DNA of 64,000 bases from Bifidobacterium ruminantium DSM 6489 (GCF_000770925.1 NZ_JDTK01000005.1:1-64000), one strand, 5' to 3'; shown: positions 45,143 to 56,059, counted from the stretch's first letter. A program made the numbers and translations. The notes: generated from the sequence alone by a model not told the origin.

Positions 45143-46639
45143 ATGGCTGAAAAGTTGATGAAGTACGCCGATGCCGTCAAGAAGTTCGACCCGGTCATCG
45201 GTCTGGAAACCCACGTGGAGCTGTCCACCACCACGAAGCTGTTCTGCCCGGCCGAAGTCCACTTCGGCGGCGAGCCGAACACCCAGCTCACCCCGGTGAG
45301 CCTCGGCCTGCCGGGCTCCCTGCCGGTGGTCAACAAGACCGCCGTCGATTACGCGATCAAGCTGGGTCTCGCCCTGCACTGCGAAATCGCCGAATGGAGC
45401 CAGTTCGCCCGTAAGAACTACTTCTACCCGGACATGCCGCGCGATTACCAGATCTCGCAGTATGACAAGCCGACCAACGGCAACGGCTACCTCGACGTGG
45501 AGCTTGAGGACGGCACCATCTTCCGTGTGCCGATCGAGCGCGCCCACATCGAAGACGACGCCGGCAAGAACACCCACGTCGGTGGCGCTGACGGCCGTAT
45601 CGAAGGCGCCGACCACTCGCTGGTCGACTACAACCGCGCCGGCGTGCCGCTGATCGAAATCGTGACCAAGCCGATCGAAGGCGCAGGAGACCGCGCCCCC
45701 GAAATCGCAGGCGCCTACATGCGCGCCATCCGCGACATCGTGCGTGCGCTGAACATCTCCCATGCCCGCATGGAGCAGGGCAACATGCGCGCCGACGTGA
45801 ACGTGTCGCTGCGCAACAGCCCGTCCGATCCGTTCGGCACCCGTTCCGAAACCAAGAACGTGAACTCGTTCCGTGGCATCGAGAAGACTATCCAGTACGA
45901 GATCCGCCGTCAGGCCGCCATCCTTTCCGAAGGCGGCGAGATTCTGCAGGAGACTCGTCACTGGGACGAGGCCTCGCAGACCACCGCCGGCGGCCGCGTG
46001 AAGTCCGACGCCGACGACTACCGCTACTTCCCGGATCCGGATCTGGTGATGCTGCACATCACCAAGGAGCACATCGAGGAGATGAAGGCCCAGATGCCGG
46101 AAATGCCTCGTGAGCGCCGCAACCGCCTGAAGGGCGAGTGGGGCTTCAACGATCTGGAGATGCGCGACGTGCTCAACGCCGACGCTCTGGACCTGCTCGA
46201 GGACACCGTCAAGGCCGGCGCTTCCGCCTCGGGCGCCAAGAAGTGGTGGCTGGGCGAGCTGTCCCGCGAAGCCAACAACAAGGGCGTGAGCCTTGAAGAG
46301 CTGCCGATCACCCCGGCCGACGTCGCCGAGGTCGAGAAGCTCATCGCCGACGGCAAGCTCAACGACAAGCTCGCCAAGCAGACCGTCGCAGGCGTGCTCG
46401 CCGGCGAAGGCACTCCGGACGAGGTCGTCAAGAAGCACGGCTTCCAGGTCGTTTCCGACGACGGCGCGCTCGAAAAGGCCGTCGACGAGGCACTCGCGGC
46501 CAACCCGGACATCGTCGAGAAGCTCAAGAGCGGCAACATGAAGCCGATGGGCGCGATTATCGGCGCTGTCATGCGCGCCACCCGCGGCCAGGCCGACGCG
46601 AAGGCCGTCACCAAGATCGTGATGGGCAAGATCAAGTGA
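45143..46639 (+). CDS. gatB: Asp/Glu-tRNA amidotransferase subunit B
   Basis: 498 aa. Kinase-like subunit that phosphorylates and transamidates the tRNA-bound acid. [51 protein letters not shown] and [18 protein letters not shown] are signatures; the C-terminal YqeY-like tail ([21 protein letters not shown]) binds tRNA. GGAGGAAAG upstream. Ends the operon. Confidence 0.97.
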   Translation: MAEKLMKYADAVKKFDPVIGLETHVELSTTTKLFCPAEVHFGGEPNTQLTPVSLGLPGSLPVVNKTAVDYAIKLGLALHCEIAEWSQFARKNYFYPDMPRDYQISQYDKPTNGNGYLDVELEDGTIFRVPIERAHIEDDAGKNTHVGGADGRIEGADHSLVDYNRAGVPLIEIVTKPIEGAGDRAPEIAGAYMRAIRDIVRALNISHARMEQGNMRADVNVSLRNSPSDPFGTRSETKNVNSFRGIEKTIQYEIRRQAAILSEGGEILQETRHWDEASQTTAGGRVKSDADDYRYFPDPDLVMLHITKEHIEEMKAQMPEMPRERRNRLKGEWGFNDLEMRDVLNADALDLLEDTVKAGASASGAKKWWLGELSREANNKGVSLEELPITPADVAEVEKLIADGKLNDKLAKQTVAGVLAGEGTPDEVVKKHGFQVVSDDGALEKAVDEALAANPDIVEKLKSGNMKPMGAIIGAVMRATRGQADAKAVTKIVMGKIK

Positions 46640-46679
46640 CGTTCCGGCGATTGCCGAACGTTGCCTGATTGATGGCATC

Positions 46680-46733
46680 GAAAGGCGTGCGTTTTTGCGA
46701 TGAGAGGAATCGTAAAAACGCACGCCTTTCTGC
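46680..46733 (+). terminator. Terminator of gatCAB
   Basis: A 22-nt stem arm at 46680-46701 pairs with 46709-46730 with only one mismatch; 7-nt loop. The arms are A/T-rich in the middle and would also work from the minus strand. Confidence 0.85.
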
Positions 46734-46909
46734 ATTTTGTTGCTTTTTATCTGCTTTTACATGCCTTTTCGTACGATTCACGCGTCGGCTGGGGGAGGTT
46801 TCACGGGGATTTTGCCTAACAAAACTCCCAGCTGGCGTTCAGTCGGGTACAATACCGTCGGTACGTGTGTGGCGAGGGACCGCACCGAAGGACATAGGAA
46901 ACGAGAATC

Positions 46910-47971
46910 ATGTCAGAACACGCTGAAACCACAGCGAAGGAACCGACGGCGGACCAGCGAGCGAGGGAGCTTCCGGGACGCATCGTCATTCCGCCAATCA
47001 AAGGCGAGATGGTGCACCTGCGCCCCGCCACCATCGAGGACATCGCCCAGATGGACCGAATCGAAGCGTACATCGGCGCCTCCGGCATCACCGGCAAGGA
47101 CCGCGTGGCCGAACGCGGCGCGGTGAACGCATGGGTGCGCCGCTCCGTGGCGTGGTCCATGGGAGAGGCATCGTCCGAGTCCGGCGTGGGCGATCCGGAA
47201 TCCCGTCGCACCATCGCATGGTCCATCATCACCGAAGCCGACCATGACGGCGACGGCGAAATCGACGCGGCCTCCTCGGACAACGTGATCGGCATGATCT
47301 TCCTCATCGACATCGACGGCTGGGCGCGTTCCGCGCGCATCCAGGTGGTGCTCGGCAAGGACTACCGCGGCCGCGGCTACTCGCGCGACATCATGCCCCG
47401 CGTGATGACTTACGGTTTCGCGCCGGAGCCCGCCGGCCTGGGCATGCACCGCATCTGGGTTGCCGTGCCGGAGCAGAACACGCGTTCCGTGTCCGTCTAC
47501 CAGTCGCTTGGCTTCGTGCCGTCCGGCCGTTCTCGCGACGCCCTCTGGAACGCTTCGCAGAACCGCTACCAGGACCTGATCGTCATGGACACGCTCGTCG
47601 ACGAATTCGACCCGATCCGTTCGCTCGACGCGTTCGGCATGCATGTGATCGAAGACAATCCCGGCGTCAAGGAAGCATTGAGCGCCCGCGAGCATTCGAT
47701 CGCCATCCAGCTCAACACCGCGCGTGACGACGGTTCCGACGATACGGACGCCAAGCAGGACGGAAACGGCGAGCAGACACCGTCTGCGGATCAGGCGTCT
47801 GTCGCGCGCCAGCAGGAAAAGCGGTCCGACAAGCCGGCTGAGCTGAATAGTCAGGCGACGGGCGATGCCGACAACACCTGGCCGTACGGCTCGGGCGAGC
47901 GCAAGACATCGAAGGATGCTTGGTGGCGCACGCTTGGCCGTGGCCGCAAGCGCGATATGGAAGGCAAGTGA
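46910..47971 (+). CDS. GNAT-family N-acetyltransferase with disordered tail
   Basis: 353 aa. GNAT domain at about 35-230: MVHLRPATIEDIAQMDRIE, then VVLGKDYRGRGYSRDIMPRVMTYGF (acetyl-CoA loop, R/Q-x-x-G-x-G/A form) and EQNTRSVSVYQSLGFVPSGRSRD. Residues after 270 are Gln/Ser/Asp-rich and disordered. Substrate unknown. GGAAACGAG precedes the ATG. Its stop overlaps the start of the DUF2469 gene (TGATG), so they are translationally coupled. Confidence 0.85.
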   Translation: MSEHAETTAKEPTADQRARELPGRIVIPPIKGEMVHLRPATIEDIAQMDRIEAYIGASGITGKDRVAERGAVNAWVRRSVAWSMGEASSESGVGDPESRRTIAWSIITEADHDGDGEIDAASSDNVIGMIFLIDIDGWARSARIQVVLGKDYRGRGYSRDIMPRVMTYGFAPEPAGLGMHRIWVAVPEQNTRSVSVYQSLGFVPSGRSRDALWNASQNRYQDLIVMDTLVDEFDPIRSLDAFGMHVIEDNPGVKEALSAREHSIAIQLNTARDDGSDDTDAKQDGNGEQTPSADQASVARQQEKRSDKPAELNSQATGDADNTWPYGSGERKTSKDAWWRTLGRGRKRDMEGK

Positions 47972-48282
47972 TGAGCGCCGAAGATCTCGACAATTACGAA
48001 ACCGACGCCGAACTGGCGCTGTACAAGGAATACCGTGACGTCATCAAGCTGTTCACCTACGTCGTGGAGACCGAGCGCCGTTTCTATTTGGCCAACAAGG
48101 TCGATTTCAATGTGCGTTCCGCCGGACAGGACGTCTATTTCGACGTGCGGCTGACCGACGCATGGGTGTGGGACGTGTATCGTTCCAGCCGTTTCGTCAA
48201 GAATGTGCGCATCGTCACGTTCAAGGACGTGAACGTCGAGGAGGTCCAGAAAACCGATATCGACATCCCCGACAGCATGTGA
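47971..48282 (+). CDS. DUF2469 family protein
   Basis: 103 aa acidic protein conserved in actinobacteria, function unknown, usually next to rnhB. SAEDLDNYETDAELALYKEYRDVIKLF, VETERRFYLANKV and DVYFDVRLTDAWVWDVYR are highly conserved. Here it follows a GNAT gene instead, sharing one base with its stop codon. Confidence 0.9.
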   Translation: MSAEDLDNYETDAELALYKEYRDVIKLFTYVVETERRFYLANKVDFNVRSAGQDVYFDVRLTDAWVWDVYRSSRFVKNVRIVTFKDVNVEEVQKTDIDIPDSM

Positions 48283-48290
48283 TTTTTACG

Positions 48291-48336
48291 GGAAAACCAG
48301 CCTTCGCAGGTTCGCCGAGTGGCTGGTTTTCCTATT
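48291..48336 (+). terminator. Terminator after the DUF2469 gene
   Basis: GGAAAACCAGCC (48291-48302) and GGCTGGTTTTCC (48321-48332), 12 bp, 18-nt loop; ends in TATTT. Confidence 0.85.
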
Positions 48337-48464
48337 TATGACGATTATTTGTGGCGGTTCCCGCTCTGTATGGCGCTGATTTTGTGTGCATATGCACAGT
48401 CGCGCTGTGCGTTTCCCTACCTTCGGGTAAACTATTTTCGATTTTGTTTTAAGGAGACTTCAAA

Positions 48465-50054
48465 GTGACGCAAAAGCAATCCGTGGTGATTATCGGCGGT
48501 GGCCCTGCTGGCCTGACCGCCGCGTGGGAGCTCGTCAAGGACGGCGGCTCCGACAAGTACGACGTGACCGTGCTGGAGGCTACCCGCGAATTTGGCGGCA
48601 TCTCCCGCACCGTCAAGCATGACGGCAATCGCATGGACATCGGCGGCCATCGCTTCTTCTCCAAGGACGACCGCATCATGGACTGGTGGAAGGAAGTCCT
48701 GCCGTTGCAGGGCGCTCCCAGCTATGACGACAAGAAGCTCCACCGCGAGCATGATATGGAGCCGGGCGGCCCGGATCCCGAGGTCGAGGACAAGGTGATG
48801 CTCAAGCGCCACCGCGTGTCCCGCATCTACTGGAACCGTCATTTCCTCGACTATCCGATTTCGCTGAGCGCCAACACGTTGAAGGCCATGGGCTTCAAGC
48901 TGACCATGGTCGCCGGTTTCAGCTACCTGAAATCCATGATCCACAAGCTGCCGGAAACCAATCTGGAGAACTTCTATATCAACCGTTTCGGCCGTAAGCT
49001 GTACTCCATGTTCTTCGAGGGCTACACCGAGAAGTTGTGGGGCCGCCACCCGTCCGAGATCTCCGCCGACTGGGGCGCGCAGCGCGTCAAGGGCCTGAGC
49101 ATCATGGGCGTGCTGAAGAACGCCTTCCAGAAGCTGCTGCCGAAGAAGCGCGACAACTCCGAGGTGGAGACCTCCCTGATCGAGGAGTTCTGGTATCCGA
49201 AGCTCGGCCCGGGCCAGCTGTGGGAAACCGTCGAATCCAACTGCGAGGCCGCCGGCGTGAAGGTCATCACCGACGCCAACGTGGTGGAGATCCGTCAGAA
49301 GGACGGCAAGATCGCTTCCGTCGTGTATGAGGATTCCGAAGGCAACCGCACCGAAATGGCCGCGGACGACTTCATCTCCTCCATGCCGGTCAAGGATCTC
49401 ATCAACGCCGTGGACGCGTCCGACAAGCCGGCGCCGAAGGACATGACCGAAATCGCCAATGGCCTGCCGTATCGCGACTTCGTCACCGTCGGCCTGCTCG
49501 TCAAGCATCTGCGCCTGACCAACACCACCGACATCCCGACCCTCGGCAACCCGCCGATCGTGCCGGACTGCTGGATCTATGTGCAGGATCCGGGCTACAA
49601 GGTCGGCCGTTTGCAGATCTTCAACAACTGGAGCCCGTACCTGGTCAAGGACGTCGACAACACCGTGTGGATCGGCCTCGAATACTTCTGCGAGGAAGGC
49701 GACGCCTTCTGGAACATGACCGACGAGGAAGCCACCAAGTTTGCCATCCAGGAACTCACCCGCATGCAGGTCATCAACGGCCCGCAGGACGTGCTCGACT
49801 CTCATCGCGAACGCGTCAAGAAGGCCTACCCCGCCTACTTCGACACCTACGACCGCATGCCCGAACTCGTCGATTACCTCGATTCCTTCGGCAACCTCTA
49901 CTGCGTCGGCCGCAACGGCCAGCACCGCTACAACAACATGGACCACTCCATGGCCACGGCCATCGAAGCCGTCAAGAACATCAAGAGCGGTGAGACGTCG
50001 AAGAAGAACGTGTGGTCGGTGAACACCGATAAGTCCTACCACGAGGAGAAGTAG
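48465..50054 (+). CDS. FAD-dependent oxidoreductase of the UDP-galactopyranose mutase/amine oxidase type
   Basis: 529 aa. [19 protein letters not shown] and [15 protein letters not shown] form the FAD-binding Rossmann fold; [44 protein letters not shown] and the C-terminal FAD contact ([19 protein letters not shown]) match enzymes annotated as protoporphyrinogen-oxidase-like or UGM-like. In Gram-positives these often belong to surface-glycan loci, but that cannot be decided here. GTG start with AAGGAG upstream. Single-gene unit between two terminators. Confidence 0.85.
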   Translation: MTQKQSVVIIGGGPAGLTAAWELVKDGGSDKYDVTVLEATREFGGISRTVKHDGNRMDIGGHRFFSKDDRIMDWWKEVLPLQGAPSYDDKKLHREHDMEPGGPDPEVEDKVMLKRHRVSRIYWNRHFLDYPISLSANTLKAMGFKLTMVAGFSYLKSMIHKLPETNLENFYINRFGRKLYSMFFEGYTEKLWGRHPSEISADWGAQRVKGLSIMGVLKNAFQKLLPKKRDNSEVETSLIEEFWYPKLGPGQLWETVESNCEAAGVKVITDANVVEIRQKDGKIASVVYEDSEGNRTEMAADDFISSMPVKDLINAVDASDKPAPKDMTEIANGLPYRDFVTVGLLVKHLRLTNTTDIPTLGNPPIVPDCWIYVQDPGYKVGRLQIFNNWSPYLVKDVDNTVWIGLEYFCEEGDAFWNMTDEEATKFAIQELTRMQVINGPQDVLDSHRERVKKAYPAYFDTYDRMPELVDYLDSFGNLYCVGRNGQHRYNNMDHSMATAIEAVKNIKSGETSKKNVWSVNTDKSYHEEK

Positions 50055-50119
50055 CGATTTCCTCATCCTCGGAATCGCCTTTTTAAAAGGAAATTCAAAG
50101 GGATTCGAAGGACACGAGA

Positions 50120-50164
50120 AACGTGGGTCCGCTGGCACGATGTGCTGGCTGACCCACGTTTTTT
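50120..50164 (+). terminator. Terminator after the FAD oxidoreductase gene
   Basis: AACGTGGGTC (50120-50129) and GACCCACGTT (50151-50160) followed by TTTT; 10-bp stem. Confidence 0.9.
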
Positions 50165-50364
50165 CATGTCGGATACGCGGCGCGCGAACCATCCTGTGCA
50201 GGCATGATACTTGGTTTGCGTTGGTCTGGGCGGCGTTGTATGGTTATGGCAGTTCGCAACCGTGATATTTCGCGGTGAACTTTCGTTCAACGGATTTTTC
50301 CGTAATTCTTTTTTACAGCTGTCGCGGGCGCATGCCTGTGGAAGCCAAGGAAAGGCAACTACCA

Positions 50365-52356
50365 GTGGCAACAAGCCCTAATCTCGATGATATGAAACTG
50401 CCCGAGCTCAAGGAGCTCGCCAAGCAGATGGGACTTCGCGGTATCTCTACCATGCGCAAGACCGAATTGATCGCAACGATCCAGGCCGCCCGTTCCGGTG
50501 GACAGGCGCCGGCCGGAGTCACCGTGCGCGCTCCGAAGCCCGCCTCCACCGCAGACGCTGACGTCAACACGGCGAAGAAAGACGATAAGAACGGCGCTGC
50601 CGACGATGCGAAGCAGAATCGTCCCGTCCGCGCCAAGAAGACCAAGCCCGCGGAATACGTGAACGCCGCGAATGCCAAGGACGCCGCGAATGCCACGGCC
50701 GCCGTGGACACGCTGGAATCGCGTGAGGAGGCGCCGAGGCGCCACCGCCATCGCGACGCGGAGGCCGGTGCCGACCTGCTTGCCGAGCTTGGTCTGGACG
50801 AGCCGTCGGCGAAGCGCGACGACCGTCGTCGCCGTGACGACAATCGCAAGGACGATTTCGAGCCGCGTCGCCGTCGCCGCACGTCGGGCGAGCCGAAGGA
50901 CGAGGACGTCGTGCGCGACCTCGACGACATCCTCGCCACGCTGCCTGCGCAGAACTCCTCCGAGGAGAGCGGACGTCGCGATGACGCGGAGGAGGGCGAG
51001 TTCACGCGCCACACCCGCGGCCGCAACGACCGTCGCGGCCGTCGCATGCGTGGCCGCGACCGCGAATACGACGAGCGTGACGACCGTCGCGACAGGGGTG
51101 ATCGCAACGAACGCATGGAACGCGGCAACGAACGCGGCGACCGTATGGACCGCAATGCCGACCGTTCCACGGATCGCAATGATCGTAACGATCGCAACGA
51201 AACAAAGGAAGATCTCGTGCCGGTCGCGGGCATCGTCGACGTGCTCGATTCCTACGCTTTTGTGCGCACTTCCGGCTACCTGCCGGGGCCGAACGACGTG
51301 TACGTCTCCATGGGCCAGGTCAAAAAGTACGGTCTGCGCAAGGGCGATGCCGTGCACGGCTCCATCCGCACCCCACGCGAGGGCGAACGCCGCAATCAGC
51401 GCCAGAAGTTCGTGCCGCTGCAGTCCATCGACTCCATCAACGGCATGAGCGTCGAGGAGGCGCAGCATCGTCCGCAGTTCAGCAAGCTCACCCCGCTGTA
51501 TCCGCAGGAGCGTCTGAAGCAGGAGACCACGCCGAACAAGCTCACCGGCCGCCTCATCGACATCGTGGCGCCGATCGGCAAGGGCCAGCGTGGCCTGATC
51601 GTGTCCCCGCCGAAGGCCGGCAAGACTATCACCCTGCAGAACATCGCCAACGCGATCGCGACCAACAATCCGGAAGTGCACCTTATGGTCGTCCTCGTGG
51701 ACGAACGTCCGGAAGAGGTCACCGACATGGAACGCACGGTGCAGGGCGAGGTCATCTCCTCCACCTTCGACCGTCCGGCATCCGACCACACCACCGTCGC
51801 CGAACTGGCCATCGAACGTGCGAAGCGTCTCGTGGAGCTCGGCCAGGACGTGGTGGTGCTGCTCGACTCCATGACCCGCTTGGCCCGCGCTTACAACATC
51901 GCGGCCCCGGCCTCCGGACGCATCCTGTCCGGCGGTGTGGACGCGCAGGCGCTGTACCCGCCGAAGAAGTTCTTCGGCGCGGCCCGCAACATCGAGAACG
52001 GCGGCTCCCTGACCATCATCTCCTCCGCGCTGGTGGAAACCGGTTCCAAGATGGACGAGGTCATCTTCGAGGAGTTCAAGGGCACTGGCAACATGGAGCT
52101 GCGTCTGAGCCGCGAGCTCGCCGACAAGCGTCTGTTCCCCGCCATCGACGTGAACGCCTCCGGCACCCGCCGTGAGGAGCTCATCACCGATCCGCAGGAA
52201 CTGCCGATCATCTACCGTCTGCGTCGTCTTCTGGGCGGCCTCGAGCCGGAGCAGGCCTATCAGACGCTTGTGCCGCGTCTGAAGAAGACCGCGACCAATC
52301 GCGATTTCATGGCATCGCTCATCCAGCAGAGCGGCAACGCCACCAACGGCAACTGA
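50365..52356 (+). CDS. rho: Transcription termination factor Rho with long Arg/Asp-rich insertion
   Basis: 663 aa from the GTG at 50365, chosen for AAGGAAAGG 9 nt upstream; an ATG at 50332 would add 11 residues. N-terminal helical domain (MKLPELKELAKQMGLRG), a 220-residue low-complexity insert rich in Arg/Asp/Asn/Glu (for example RRRDDNRKDD and RNERMERGNERGDR), then the RNA-binding cold-shock-like domain (VDVLDSYAFVRTSGYLPGPNDVYVS) and the hexameric ATPase (PPKAGKTITLQNI Walker A, LVDERPEEVTDMERTV, MTRLARAYN, the R-loop). Actinobacterial Rho proteins often carry such inserts. Confidence 0.95.
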   Translation: MATSPNLDDMKLPELKELAKQMGLRGISTMRKTELIATIQAARSGGQAPAGVTVRAPKPASTADADVNTAKKDDKNGAADDAKQNRPVRAKKTKPAEYVNAANAKDAANATAAVDTLESREEAPRRHRHRDAEAGADLLAELGLDEPSAKRDDRRRRDDNRKDDFEPRRRRRTSGEPKDEDVVRDLDDILATLPAQNSSEESGRRDDAEEGEFTRHTRGRNDRRGRRMRGRDREYDERDDRRDRGDRNERMERGNERGDRMDRNADRSTDRNDRNDRNETKEDLVPVAGIVDVLDSYAFVRTSGYLPGPNDVYVSMGQVKKYGLRKGDAVHGSIRTPREGERRNQRQKFVPLQSIDSINGMSVEEAQHRPQFSKLTPLYPQERLKQETTPNKLTGRLIDIVAPIGKGQRGLIVSPPKAGKTITLQNIANAIATNNPEVHLMVVLVDERPEEVTDMERTVQGEVISSTFDRPASDHTTVAELAIERAKRLVELGQDVVVLLDSMTRLARAYNIAAPASGRILSGGVDAQALYPPKKFFGAARNIENGGSLTIISSALVETGSKMDEVIFEEFKGTGNMELRLSRELADKRLFPAIDVNASGTRREELITDPQELPIIYRLRRLLGGLEPEQAYQTLVPRLKKTATNRDFMASLIQQSGNATNGN

Positions 52357-52751
52357 GGTTTCCTGAATCGTTGAAATCGATTTCCTGAAATCGATTTTCG
52401 CGGAATTCAAGGGCCATGCGACTTTGATCGTCGCATGGCCCTTTTCCATGCCATCCCATGCCACACGCCATGACCATTTTCTGGACATTTTTATGGACAG
52501 TGAAATCGCAAAAAGAAGATAAAAATACGAAAAAATCGAAGCGATGAAATAAATAATATTTATTTTGATGGGGGGTGTTTGCAAAATTTAATAAACGCTT
52601 GTGGATGAGCGCTTCACCGAAAGGGAAATGCGCGTCATTTCGCGCCGTTATGTGCGTGGTGGTGGGTATGGTTGAAAGAAAAGTAACTTGGGACCACAGT
52701 GGGGACGGCCGCTATGGCTGTGTGGCTGCATGTTGAAAAAAAGGGGTATGA
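52357..52751. other. Intergenic region between rho and the Lrp-type gene
   Basis: 395 bp. Left: the rho terminator. 52490-52620 is strongly AT-rich (AAATAAATAATATTTATTTT at its centre), the most AT-rich noncoding patch noticed in the window. No gene found. Confidence 0.6.
52409..52446 (+). terminator. Terminator after rho
   Basis: AAGGGCCATGCGAC (52409-52422) pairs with GTCGCATGGCCCTT (52430-52443), 14 bp and 7-nt loop, followed by TT. Confidence 0.9.
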
Positions 52752-53228
52752 ATGGCCAATAATGATCATGACATGGATGACGCACGTTCGATCGCAAGCC
52801 AGCTTGATGACACCGACGGCGTGATCCTCGACATTCTCGAGAACAACGGACGAGCCACACTGTCCCATCTTTCCGAAGCGACCGGTCTGTCCGTATCCGC
52901 GGTGCAATCGCGCGTGCAGAAGCTTGAGCGTCGTGGCGTGATTCGCGGATACAAGGCGATCATCGACGACGAGCGCCGCGGTCTTACGGTGAACGCCTAT
53001 ATCGCGGTCACGCCGACCGATTATTCGTGGGAAGCCGACATCCCCGACAAGCTCAAGGACATCGACGGCATCATGTCCTGCGATTCCGTCGCCGGTTCGC
53101 CCAGCTTCATGCTGACCGTCCGCACCGAATCGCCCGCGAAGCTTGAGGAGCTGCTGAACCTCATCCACCGCACTGTGCCGGTCAGCACCGAAACCACCAT
53201 CGTGCTGAAGCGCTACTTCTCGATGTGA
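52752..53228 (+). CDS. Lrp/AsnC-family transcriptional regulator
   Basis: 158 aa. N-terminal HTH (ILDILENNGRATLSHLSEATGLSVSAVQSRVQKLERRGVI) and a C-terminal RAM-type ligand domain (AYIAVTP; SVAGSPSFMLTVRTES). AAGGGG precedes the ATG. Likely senses an amino acid; the chorismate mutase gene downstream hints at aromatic amino acids, but this is a guess. The long AT-rich leader before it may be its own control region. Confidence 0.88.
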   Translation: MANNDHDMDDARSIASQLDDTDGVILDILENNGRATLSHLSEATGLSVSAVQSRVQKLERRGVIRGYKAIIDDERRGLTVNAYIAVTPTDYSWEADIPDKLKDIDGIMSCDSVAGSPSFMLTVRTESPAKLEELLNLIHRTVPVSTETTIVLKRYFSM

Positions 53229-53300
53229 TTCGCGGGATGCGCGGCCCGAACGATGGTCGGGAGGCACCCAAGAGGTAGCCTTCGCGGTAGTCTGGAGACC

Positions 53301-53714
53301 ATGAGCGACAGCGAACACGACTGGCCTCGGCCAGAAGAAGAAACCGAATCCGAAACCGTCATCGACGCGCGGACCGCGCGGAACAATCCCGAAGTGGCCG
53401 ATGCGGTGGCCAAAATCGCCGCGTTGCGCCAATCCATCGACAATGTCGACACGGCCATCGTCTCGCTGCTGGCCGAACGGTTCAAATACACGTCCCAGGT
53501 CGGCGTGCTGAAGGCTCGCGCGGGCTTCGCCCCGGCCGACTACCAGCGCGAGAACTCCCAGATCGAACGGCTGCATCGCATCGCCGTCGAAGCCGGACTG
53601 GATCCAGACATCGCCGAAATGTACCGCGAATTCGTGGTGACCGAGGCCAAACGCCGTCACAAGCGCATCGCCGAGGCCGGGGGAGACCCAGGCGTCCTCG
53701 ATGTGTTCGCCTGA
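53301..53714 (+). CDS. Chorismate mutase (AroQ type)
   Basis: 137 aa. Converts chorismate to prephenate for Phe/Tyr. The AroQ helix pattern is present: LRQSIDNVDTAIVSLLAERFKYTSQVGVLKAR with catalytic Arg/Lys positions, and EMYREFVVTEAKRRHKRI. An acidic 40-residue N-terminal extension precedes it. Start at 53301: TAGTCT ends 7 nt upstream, although GGAG also lies close enough to act as a ribosome-binding site. Confidence 0.9.
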   Translation: MSDSEHDWPRPEEETESETVIDARTARNNPEVADAVAKIAALRQSIDNVDTAIVSLLAERFKYTSQVGVLKARAGFAPADYQRENSQIERLHRIAVEAGLDPDIAEMYREFVVTEAKRRHKRIAEAGGDPGVLDVFA

Positions 53715-53853
53715 TTCGGCCGGATTCCATTCGTTTTTATTCTTTTTGTCCGTTTTCGCGGCGGCGCCGGTATGTGCGCGTCGTCGACGGGCATGCCGGG
53801 CATTACATTGAATGCTTTGGAAATGCTACTTCGATTGCGATTGTGAGGGACGT

Positions 53854-55788
53854 ATGCGTCACGCACCCACGATTCGTCCGCAGGCGGGTCGCCGTCCACT
53901 CGCGGCGGCGGTTGCGGTCGCCGTCATCGCCGCCGTTCCGGTCGCGGCCGTCGATGTGGCCGATGTGGCCGCCGCGGTTCGTCAAAACGATCAGTACGCG
54001 GCCGAAGCGGCGCGAAACGACGTGATGAGTGCCTATTCGTCCATCGATAGGCCCGGACGTCTGTTCCTGACGCAAAGCGGCTCCTCCGCATCGCATGAAT
54101 CGCGGCGCGTGCCCAAAGGCGCCGTCCCATCGCCATGGAAGGTGTCCGTCACCTTCAGTCTCGATGGGCCGGACGTGAGCGCGGCCGATGTTTCCGGCGC
54201 TTCCGGCATGGTCGGCATACGAATCGACCTACATGCCGTGGATACGTCCAAAACCGCCGGACTGACGCCGGTGGTCGCATTCACCATTCCCAGCCGGGTC
54301 GGCGACGACGTGACCGCCGACGACGGCGTGATCGTTTCCGCGGGCAACACGTCGACGCTGGTCGCGGCCGTCGGCAAACCTGGTGAGGATCTGATCTTCA
54401 GCACCTATGTGACGGCGAAACGTTTCTCCATGAGCTCGCTGGCCATCGCCGCGGTGGACGGCGACGCCGACCAATCGCTGTCCGACCTCACCAAACGCGC
54501 GTCCATGTTGGTGGACGGGCTGACCAATGTCGGCTCGCAGCGCAACCGTAAGCTTATCGCCCAACTGGAAAAACTCCGCGACAACGAGAAGGCACTGGCG
54601 GAGCGGACCATCGCGGAACGTTCCAAAGAGCACGACCAGGCGTTCGACAGCTACATCAACGCGTATGTCGGCTCCTACACCACGCACCTGTCCGGCTCCA
54701 TTGGCAATTCGACGCAGCTTCCCGCCATTCTTGGCACCGCTTCCGAATTGAACGGCGACACCCCCGTCGCCAAGGCTGTGGCGGAACTGGCCAACGCCGT
54801 CAACGACGTGAGCGCCGCATATCGCCATATCGGTGCGGCCGGTGCGGTCGATGAGGTGATTCGCACCATCGAGCAGCGCGGCACGTCCGGACTGATGAGC
54901 GAGCTCACCAAACGCGTAGGCGAGGAGGGGCAGCGCGGTTCCAAAGACTACAGTGCCGGACAATCGCAACTGTCCGCCGCAATGATCCCGTATTCCATGG
55001 ATTTCACTGATTCATACACGGCTCGGCTCAAGGAACTGGGCGCGACCTCCGGCAACGCGTCCGAATACGAGAGCCAGGCGATTGCCGATGTGCGGGCAGG
55101 CATGAAAGGCAACGCGAAGCTCAAGGCCGCGTATGACAAGGTCTCCGCCGCGATGACCACATTGGCGGACGCCAGCGAGCATACCGGACAGGCCAGCGCG
55201 TTCCACCAGATCGTCGTGAGATTCGCCGACCAGCTGGACTCGGATGACGAGACCTCCGACACGGAGGGCGCCGACGACTCGTCGGTGCTGGATTCGTTGC
55301 GTTCCGCCTCTGCCGGCCAGTCACTGTGCGCGAAGGCCGAGAAGGCGCGTGCCAAGGCCCAGCGCAAGGCGGAACGGGCGCAGGCCAAGAACACTTCGGA
55401 CACACTGACCAGCCTGGTCGACGACAAGAACGCCATCAGCATGGATGACGTGATGAGCTACGCGGGAGGTTTGCGCCCGTCGTTCGGCGCGGCCGCGGAC
55501 ACCACGTCGAAGAACGTGGCGAAGGTCGGGGGAGTGGACTCTATGAAGAAGAACGATTCCGCTGCTTCCCAGAAGAATTCGGCATCGCTTGCCGTCTCGC
55601 TGCCGATTGCCGGCTACGGATTGGCGAAAACCGGTTTCACGCCGGATAACGGCGATCTGGTCGATGAGACGGTCGATTTGGCAGCGGCCGCGGAGATTCT
55701 GGACGATGCGATGCAGGCCGGGTTGTCCGTCTCTTCCGGCAGGACCTCCGCCGGACCGCAGTATCTGCTGTCGGTTCCGGTGCTGTAA
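53854..55788 (+). CDS. Large exported or membrane-anchored protein, function unknown
   Basis: 644 aa. Residues about 13-35 (AAAVAVAVIAAVPVAAVDVADVAAAV) form a signal anchor; the rest looks extracellular. The first half (PWKVSVTFSLDGPDVSAADVSGASGMVGIRIDL...ALIVSAGNTSTLVAAV-like beta segments) faintly resembles the extracellular region of YhgE/Pip-type actinobacterial proteins; the second half is Ala/Lys/Glu-rich helical. No LPxTG or C-terminal helix. GAGGGA precedes the ATG at 53854. No firm family assignment. Confidence 0.6.
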   Translation: MRHAPTIRPQAGRRPLAAAVAVAVIAAVPVAAVDVADVAAAVRQNDQYAAEAARNDVMSAYSSIDRPGRLFLTQSGSSASHESRRVPKGAVPSPWKVSVTFSLDGPDVSAADVSGASGMVGIRIDLHAVDTSKTAGLTPVVAFTIPSRVGDDVTADDGVIVSAGNTSTLVAAVGKPGEDLIFSTYVTAKRFSMSSLAIAAVDGDADQSLSDLTKRASMLVDGLTNVGSQRNRKLIAQLEKLRDNEKALAERTIAERSKEHDQAFDSYINAYVGSYTTHLSGSIGNSTQLPAILGTASELNGDTPVAKAVAELANAVNDVSAAYRHIGAAGAVDEVIRTIEQRGTSGLMSELTKRVGEEGQRGSKDYSAGQSQLSAAMIPYSMDFTDSYTARLKELGATSGNASEYESQAIADVRAGMKGNAKLKAAYDKVSAAMTTLADASEHTGQASAFHQIVVRFADQLDSDDETSDTEGADDSSVLDSLRSASAGQSLCAKAEKARAKAQRKAERAQAKNTSDTLTSLVDDKNAISMDDVMSYAGGLRPSFGAAADTTSKNVAKVGGVDSMKKNDSAASQKNSASLAVSLPIAGYGLAKTGFTPDNGDLVDETVDLAAAAEILDDAMQAGLSVSSGRTSAGPQYLLSVPVL

Positions 55789-55958
55789 AGGCGTTCACGG
55801 CCTGTCGGTGCTGGCCGTTGTATCCGGTTTCCCGGCTTTTTCGAGTACGGGGGTACATATTCCGACCCGAAACACGGTTTTCATGCCCCCGAACATGCAT
55901 TGCTTGCGATTCGGCTGTGATTCACCGATTTTTCGGATACGGGGGTAGTGCGAATACG

Positions 55959-56009
55959 ACAAAGCCTCCTTTGCGATGCAGCGATGCAGCGATGCAAAGG
56001 AGGCTTTGT
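55959..56009. terminator. Bidirectional terminator between convergent genes
   Basis: ACAAAGCCTCCTTTGC (55959-55974) is the exact reverse complement of 55994-56009; the 19-nt loop repeats GATGCAGC twice. Serves the exported protein gene and valS. Confidence 0.8.
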
Positions 56010-56059
56010 CACTGGCTGGCAATCCCGTGAAGATCGCCAGCCACTATGATTTCAGAAGA

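Noticed and set aside
50359..52584. 741-codon open frame on the minus strand
   Set aside because: Antisense to rho; composition reflects codon bias only.
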